From NCBI GenBank assembly GCA_964016985.1, contig OZ024836.1, positions 36,636,152 through 36,700,151 of the forward strand: 64,000 nucleotides of DNA, given 5' to 3'. The position numbers and the translations under genes are program-made. Source of the DNA: Anodontia alba (Eukaryota > Mollusca > Bivalvia > Lucinida > Lucinidae). Each line of letters opens with the position of its first letter. Position 1 is the stretch's first letter. Positions 13,301 to 22,300 of this stretch are shown here, in pieces. The notes beneath the pieces are model-generated. The model made no database searches. It worked only from the letters and a program-made list of their open reading frames with translations, and was not told where the DNA came from.

Positions 13301-16300
13301 CGAGGTTCTTCTAATGAGTAACAAATGTAACAACTAACACATTTTTATGGAGAACAGGGGATTATTTTTTAAGTGTGCTAATAAGCACAAATAAACCCTA
13401 GAATAATACGAAATGCATATTTTCATAAGTTTCTGTTCACAAGAAATTTTCATTGCAAATGTTGTCTCTGACAGTAGGAATGGGCTAGGTCAGTGTAGTC
13501 ATAACAAGTGCATCTATGATGTTCTTCTAATGAGTCACAAATGTAGCAACAACACATTTTTATGGAGAACTAGGGATTATCCCCAGTTCTCCATAAAAAT
13601 GCATTGTTGTTACAGTTTTTACTAATGAGAAGAATTCCCAGTTCTCCATAAAAATGTGTTGTTGTTGCATTTGTTACTAATTAGAAGAACCTCACAGAGA
13701 CACTTCTAATGACTAATCAAATAACTGAATTATCATCAAATGCCATATTTACCAAAAGGTATTCAGACAGACAGGCCTGAGCTAACAATACAGAGCCAGA
13801 TCAGATGCCACATAATGCAGTGTATGATCAGGGTCTAGACTGTTTGCAAACATCCATCAGCTTTTAAATGACAAAAGTGGAATATAACTTGGACATTCAA
13901 ATTTAACTCTTTGCATGCTGAGAAATTTTGCATGCTTTTTTGTTGTTCGTGGATTTTTTTCTTAAAATTATTTTTTCAAAAAGATCTTTCAAGAATACCA
14001 TCAGAGTGTCAAACAGTTTGGATCCGGATCGGGCACGACATTTTGTTGGGCTTGATCTGGGTCCAAACTGTTTGCATGGGTTATCAGCAGACGACAAAAG
14101 CTGCCACTAGCGGGGAAAGATTTAAAGAGTAAGGTGTCCCATGTTTAGAGGTAAGACACTCCTCCATAACCCTTTCTAGACTGAATAAACTCATCCACAC
14201 TATAAATTAGGATAGTCCAATTTCAATTTTAGGTATGCCAGGCTATAAAATTTAGCTATTCCTAGAGAAAAATGGCTTAACTATTTGCAAACAGTGGAGA
14301 CCCTGATCAGTTGCCGCATTCTGTGGCATCTGATCTGGGTCCGCACTGTTTGCCAATTGCCCTTTTAGGGATCTCCAAATTATAATGGGTTAACTCCTCT
14401 GCCATCACTATGCTGGGAAATTACCTCTCTTCCTAGCTCCAGATAATGGTGGGGGGGGGGGGGGGGGGGGGGGGTTCAAGTTAATACCTTTTATTTTTCC
14501 ACAAAATCTTGTTGCAGGTACTCATCAGAAGCACCTTGGGGAGGCACTTCTAATGAGTCTACATGTTTTCATGGAAAAATAAGAAAATCAATTTTTCACT
14601 TGAAAAAAGTGCCTTATCTGAAGTTATGTCTTCTTTCCAGTTTGATGATGACTGATTTGGTGTTGAACCCCTCTGTCAACATCACTGAAGTCATACAGGC
14701 AATAAGTTGTCAAGGAGAAATACTGGGTTTACAATTCTGGGATATTTTTTCTTATTTCTCTATAAAAACCACTTTGTTACCAGTATTCATTAGAAGTGCA
14801 TCACCAAGGCGCTTCTAATGGGTACCCATGTTTTTACAGAGAACTAGAGAAAATTATCCCAGAATTACATGTAACATCAAATACTCTCCATAACAACTCC
14901 CATAGGTCTAGATGAGTGGGTATCAGGTAAATAATATTCTTACTTCTCCAAGTAAATACATGTTGTGTGTACTCATGAGAAGGGCTTCGCTGAGGTGCTT
15001 CTAATGAGTACCCATAACATATGGTTTCATGGAGAAATAAGAAAAATATCAATACTTTTGGATTGAAAAAGCATTTTATCATGTGCTACAAACTCCTCTA
15101 GTCTGTGCTTTAACTTACCTCTTTTTCCATATCTTTCACAATATATTGAGCAACTAATGGATCAGCATCCCTTTTCTGGTCCAGACAGTAGAGAGATAGA
15201 GCATAGGTCCATAGGTTAGGTTTAAGACCATCTGTATAAATCATAGATGAAAGTTCTACAATGCCACTCAAATCACCCTGTGAAAAAATACAGAATTCTC
15301 TTTAAAAGGAATTTATGAAAAAATAATTTTATCTATATAGAATAAAATATAATCTAGAATAAACTAGAAATATGTCCAAAGGACACGGATGCCCTGCCTG
15401 AAAAACTTAACCACAAATTACTAACGCTGGATGCTAATGGATGGACGGACAGGGGTAACACTATATGCCCTTTCCAACATTCTTCGAATGGTGGGGGCAT
15501 AAAAAATAGAGTTAGGGTTTCTGCTCTCTGTACATGGTCGGATGATGCTTTTCCTTCTTGTGAAGTTTCATGAAAATACTTCCAACATTTTAAAGCTATG
15601 GAGTGGACATGAATTCCATATGAAATAATTAAAACACAAAACAATGAATCGAGTTTTCGCTCTTGTTCTCTGTTCATCACATGATCATGTCCTAATATCT
15701 GCACCCCATTTTCTATAAAAGTATCTTCAAAGGTTTTTGCCATAGCAAGGTGCTTCTCATGAGTGCCCACTAGATACAATTTGTGAAGAAAAAATCAATA
15801 ATTTTTGGAAGAAAAAAAAGTGCCTTATCAGAAGCTATATGTATTTTTCTCCTTTGGTCTACATGACCTACATTTGTACCTTTTCTGCCAGACATCTTAT
15901 GATACAGTTGTAGATTTCTATATCTCTAATCTGGAACTTCTCCACGCCAGCATGTCTTTGCTCTCGGTAATGTTGTATTGCTCCAATAGCATGCTTATCC
16001 TGAAGAAAATTATGATGATATGAGTCATATTACAATTACAAGTACTTACCTTTTACAAAAAAAAGTAAAGTTTCAATGTACAGTCAAATCTCAATAGCTC
16101 GAACACCAATGGCTCATTTACCATGGCTAATTCCAACTTGTTTTTGAGTCCCTACAAAATTCTTCCAATAGCTCAAGAAAAATAGTTAAAAAATTTTTCT
16201 TATTTTATCATGAAATTGTATGTTGTGTGTACTCATTAGAATCTCCTCATTGAGGCAATTCTAATGAGTACACTCAACATACCATTCTTGTCTAGAAGAT

Positions 16301-19300
16301 AAAAAAAATTCCCTAAATAAAATAAGGATCAGTCAGTCTCCACGTCATGAAGCAGGACCAGGGGGCATACAACCTGAGCAACATCTACAGGCCTTTGTTT
16401 ACCACAAGGAACCAGTCTAGTGATAAGCAGTCTTAGTTCTGTGACATCACGAGGTCAAGGTCCCAGTCTGATGATGGTTCTGAGAACTGAAACTGTCACA
16501 GTAAGTGAAAATTTTCCTCAGCATATGCTTGATGAATATTTGACATAATGTGACTTCTATCCTGATGAACCTATTTGGTGAATGAGTCTGAATTATGCCT
16601 TTCCAAACTGAAAACTCTTTATCAAATCTGCTGTAAGCCAATATAATTATTACAATAATATCCACATAAGGTTTTGGTACAATGAGTATTTTATCCCCTG
16701 TTCTGATGCTTCAAAGCTTAACTCCAAAAGTACCAAGCCATTCTTTTCTTTCTTTTTTTCAGAGAAAATATGGCTTGGCACTTCTTGTGAAATAAGGCTT
16801 AGCACTTCATGTGAATTGTCTGTCTAGCTGAGGCGCTTCTAATGACTACCCACAACTGTGTTTTCATGGAGAAATAAGAAAAACAGGATCTGGATACCCC
16901 TCTTATTGATCTGGAGCAATGAATAAACCCTTAAAATGCCAAGAAAACCTGCATCTGAAAATGTCGTCTGCTGAATATTCTTGCAAACTTTTCAAACCTA
17001 TTTTTGTATACAGGCAAACAGTGTGGACCCTGATCAGAGGAGCAGTCTGATCTGGGTCCACACTGTTTGCAAAAATGACTTTGAAAATCACAAGCAGATG
17101 ACAAAGCAAACAACAATTGTTGTGATTGGCAGTTTAAGGGTTAAGAGTGAATATATTTTCTACATGTTGATTATTAATCAATGATCAGTCAGCTTTGCAA
17201 AACCGATGATCGATTATGAAATTCTGTCCGATTCACAACACTACTTACCCAGCCATTAAAACAGCAAGCTTCAACATAGGATTTTAAATCCTGGTTGAAA
17301 ATATTTATTTGCCCTTCTAAAGAATATGCATTCCAATCGGAAACCTTGCTAGCAACTTTCTTATGTGTACGTTTATCCTGTTCTTTGAGATCATTTGACT
17401 TTTTCTTCTGTTTATGCTTAGCTTCTGAACCTTTTTTGGATTTAGCACCTTTCAAGCTCCCAGTGTTTGGTGTATCCTTCAAGTCAGCAACATTGTCTTC
17501 ATTCAAATCAGAACTTATTTCTGGTGTTTCTGACACAGTAGTGTTCTTCAACACAGGAGCAGTTAGTTTTGCTGTCTTTCCCATAGGTACATTTTTAACA
17601 TGAAATGGTTTTGAAACAACATTCATATCTTTTTTTCTTTTTTTATGTTTTTTCTTACTATTGAATACATTAAGATCAGTTTGTTCATAACGCAATGGAA
17701 CTTTTCTCTTTTCATCAATTAACACATCTTTACTACTTCCATTTTTCCATATTTCTTGAATGCCTCTAGTATCCAAGTGATGGAGTGGCAGTTTGGACAC
17801 ATGTTTTTTGTCAAGTTTTTGTGGATGAGGCGATTCTACTCTAACGGATGGTGAATGTTTTAATTTATCTCTTCTGACAGTCTGAGTTCTGTTTGTCTGA
17901 CTTATATCAGAACCCGTATCACTGATAACAGGATTAACATTTGGCATACCATCTTCCACAGTATCACCTATCACAGATTTTGCTTTTAATTCTTTGCTAG
18001 GTTTGTGTATCACAGTTGAACCTGATTTAAAATCACTTGTTTTTACTTTGTTTTTCGATTTATGTATATATTTTGAAGTCAATGGTTTCCTATCAGATAA
18101 GTGTTCTTCAGTTTCAGGCACTGTCTCTGATTTTTGTCCTTTTAAAAGCTCTGTCTGTTTCTCTAACCTGTCCATTTGTTCAGTGTATAAGGAACTCCCA
18201 ACATAAAGCACACTCTGTTCTACTTGACAACATCTAGGCGTCTGGTTTCCTTGTATCTGGACAGGTAGTTCACCTCGGTGGGAGATCTTCAGATTCCCTG
18301 ATAAAGACGCTAATTGAGCTTGTCTTGCATCCAGACCTGTGAAAAATAAGATCTGTTGAGTACAAACAAATCCTCCCACATAATTGTGAAAATCAGTACT
18401 GATCATGAAACAGACATACTTTTCTTATTTTTTCCAAGAAATTAGCAATTAGCATTTCATGTGGATAGTTTTGCATGGAAATAATTCACATAAAATGTCA
18501 AAACCTTTTTTTACCAGAAAAAAAATATGAAAATTATTTCAAGATGGTGACAGCTAATATCTCAATTTGACTGGTCTATTCAGTATAAGGTACCTGTTAA
18601 TCGATGGTGAATATACAGGTCACAGGTCACTACATAAAATTACGGTAACCCTAGTCCTGTTGAACCTAGATAAACTCTGCCTTAGCGAACAATGTAGATC
18701 CAGATCAGTTGGCTTCTGAAGAAGCCAACTGATCTGAAGCTGCAATGTTTGCCATTAAGTATGTAAATTTACATCAACAATCTGGATCAAGTTATCTGAT
18801 TGGCTGAAAATTAGAAGTGGGCATGGCATCTTAATTTATTCAGTATGACAAGGGTTAAGAGTGACCTCCTTTTGATATGTTGCCCAGGGTCTACACCAAG
18901 ATGTCCCCTCTTATTTGGGGCAACAGTAACCATATACCCAAATGATGTACAGATTGGAAGACCTCAAAGAAGGATGGTAACTGTTAGTCCTAAGACTCTA
19001 GGGACCAACAGTTACCATCCTTCTTTGAGATCTTCCAATCTAGTAGAGGTATATTACTTAATAACGGAATACTTTTGTAAATAAATTAGGTTTTCACATA
19101 ATTTTCCCAGCCTTTTCATTAAATTTAGAAGTTTTTGTTTGATTTGGGCTTAACGTCGGTTTCAACCTCTTTCAGTCATATCGTGACAGTGTCTGGATGT
19201 GGCAGGGAGCTCAATGCTCACTTTTAGAGTGCTGCCTCACTGAAATATCATGCCCCAGACACTTTGACATGATATTCCACCCAGTCACATTATACTGACA

Positions 19301-22300
19301 CTGAGCTGACCAGTTCCAGCTCTACTTTCTTGATGGTGAGCGCCAAGCAAAAGAGCAGCTAGTACCATTTTTGAAGTCTTCGGTTTGACCCAGCCTGGGA
19401 TCAAACCCACAATCTCCTGGTATTAAAGCGGACGCTCTACCACTGAGCCACTGTGCCGGTATTAATTTAGAATTTAGAAGTAGGTGGCTAAAATCCAGGG
19501 CCCAGTTGTTCAAAGCTAACAACAGTGTTAGTTAACGATTTGTTAAAATTTACATCGAGTGATATGCAAATATGCTGAAATTTTTTGCTGAACAAATGTG
19601 AGTACTCACATTTTTTCAGCAAAAAATATCAGAATATTGTGTATTGAATCAGCTAAAACAGTTATCGAAATGACCCTTAACGTGGTTGCTAAGCTAACGA
19701 CACTTTGAACAACTGGGCCCAGATAAATGAAAAAGAACTAAAAGGTAGAAGGCTGTCTTGGACGAGTAGAAGACAATTCAGCCTCCTGCCAGCTACTAAT
19801 GAGAAGGCTGTTTTCCTGAAGAAAAACACACACACAAACAAAATAAAAACGTAAAATTATCATACCCCGCCGTTATCATGTTGTGGGCAAATAACTCTGC
19901 CAAAAATTGACCAAATTTGCCCATGAACAATCCCAAACCAGATCTTCTTAATATCAATGCATGTACCAAGTTTGGTTAAAATCCATTGATATTTACTCAA
20001 GTTATCAGCTGGAAACAAAAATTTGGGCCTGTCTCGGGCAGACAACTACATCAAAATTTGACAAAATTTGCCTATTTGCAATCCCAAACCAGATCTCCAC
20101 AATACCAATGCACATACCAAGTTTGGCGAAAATCCACTGCTGTTTACTCAAGTTATCATTCGTAAACAAAAAACAGATGGACTGACAGACGGACGACTGA
20201 GGGACAGACACACAGACGTACAATGTGAAACCTTAATACCCCACACTATAGTGTGGTGGGATATAAAAAACATAATTCCCTACTCTGAATAACTAGTTTA
20301 CAGAGACTTTTTTTGAGTGAAAACTTCTGGACCACTTACATTGAGTAAGTTTTTTGTAAAGTGTTTCCCGCTGTTTCCATCTTTTCTTCTTGAATACCTG
20401 TGCAGCCTGTACTGGCTTCAAATTTGGGTTAGCTGAGTTGCTCAAACCTGTTCAAAGATAAAAAATAAAAATTTTACTCCTTGAATAAATAAATACGGTA
20501 TTCAACCTGATTACCACAGTTATCCCTATAAGCGCACAGTCAAGCAATTTCCTAGTCTTCAGTTTACAGCCTCTTTGTAAAGGCATATGTTGTGGGTACT
20601 CATTTGAATTGCATCGACTTGTCGATGCAATTCAAATGAGTACCCATCACATATGCCTTTATAAAGAAAATCAGAAAAAAATTGCATAATCATCATCAAT
20701 TACGTCCTTTTCTGATTTTTTTTTAAATGTACCCTTAATAGGCAGATATATATTTTACTACAACTGAGTGTTCCCAGTTATTTTGAAAAACCTAAGCGCA
20801 CAGTGCGGTAATTAGGTCAAATACGGTATGTTGGCATAATTTGAACTTGTATGCCGAACCTGTTGTAGCTTTTCACTATGTTGGAACTTTAATCTGGGCA
20901 TATTCAGCAGATGACAAAATATCCCCCCACCCACCCATCCCCACCAAAACCTTTCATGCAAATTGAAAATAGGCTTTAACCTTTCATGCAAATTGTTTCC
21001 AAGGGACTTTGAAACTCTAAAAGGAACATCCAAATGCTAACCCCAATCCAAAAGTTCTGTCTGAAACTTTATACATATAGTAACACCCAGGTATTAGGCA
21101 GTCTTAACCTGTTCCAAATTTGACTGTGCTATGCATATTCATGTTTAATTTGTTTCGTGGAAGTGTGTTGTGTCTCTCATGGAATGACATCAGGAAACAT
21201 TAAATTTCATTTGCCAAATTTGGCTTTCCACTGAGCCTGGATAGCCCAGTCAGGAATGTTTTCAATTCATGACTTGCTACATACCATTGTCCTGCAGTTT
21301 CAAACTTGTTCGTTTTTCTACAAAAACATAGATGTCTCTCCCCTTTTTGGTGTCATATTGTATTGTACATTCAGCGAACATTTATATTAACTAATGAGAT
21401 TCCCAGGGAAATAACTCAAAAGTATAAATGCAAGAGTTATGGTTCTTGTGCTTTGCACATTATCTAATGTTGATTGATTCATATAAAGTTTTGTGAAGAT
21501 ATCTTGAACGGTTTTCAAGTTATAGAGCCGACATGTTTTTCGTGACGGACAAAGCTCCAAGAGAAATAATTCATAAAGTATAAATGCAAGACTTATGGTT
21601 CTTGCGTTCTGCACGTCGTCTAATGTTGATTGATATTTACATGAAGTTTCTTGAAGATATCTTGAACAGGTTTCAAGTTACAGAGCAGACACAATTTTGT
21701 GACGGACAAAGTTCCAAGAGAAATAACTAAAAAAGTATAAATGCAAGAGTTATGGTTCTTGCACTCTGCATGTTGTCTAATGTTGATTGATATTTATATG
21801 AAAATTCATGAAGATAGCTTGAAGGGTTTTCAAGTTATAGAACAAACACGATTTTGTGACAGAGTCCAAGGGAAATAACTCAAAAAATATAAATGCAAGA
21901 GTTATGGTTCTTGCTCTCTGCATGTCGTCTAATATTGATTGATATTTATATGAAGTTTCGTGAAGATAGCTTGAAGGGTTTTCAAGTTATAGAGCGGACA
22001 CAATTTTGTGATGGACAAAGTTCCAAGGGAAATAACTCAAAAAGTATAAACGCAAGAGTTATGGTTCTTGCGCTCCGCACGTCATCTAATATTGATTGAT
22101 ATTTTTATGAAGTTTCGTGAAGATAGCTTAAACGGTTTTCAAGTTACACAGCAGAAACCATTTTGTGACAGTCTAAGGGAAATAACTCGTTATGGTTCTT
22201 GCGCTCTGCATGTTTACTGATGATTGATATTTATATAAAGTTTTGTGAAGATAGCTTAAATGATTTTCAAGTTATAAAGCGGACACGATTTTGTGACAGA

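Noticed and set aside
14640..14720. Minus-strand frame EGFNTKSVIIKLERRH as the POLRMT exon after exon 5
   Set aside because: No GT donor follows and the acceptor is poor. The 69-bp exon at 10520-10588 has both sites, the right phase and a much better match to POLRMT.
15354..15779. 141-codon minus-strand frame in POLRMT intron 4
   Set aside because: Lies in a dispersed repeat, includes an FB-1 arm, and would break the POLRMT frame if included.
18337..18406. N-terminal 22 residues of the 405-codon frame (MISTDFHNYVGG...)
   Set aside because: They lie upstream of a good acceptor at 18337-18338 whose phase joins exon 2, so they are intron.
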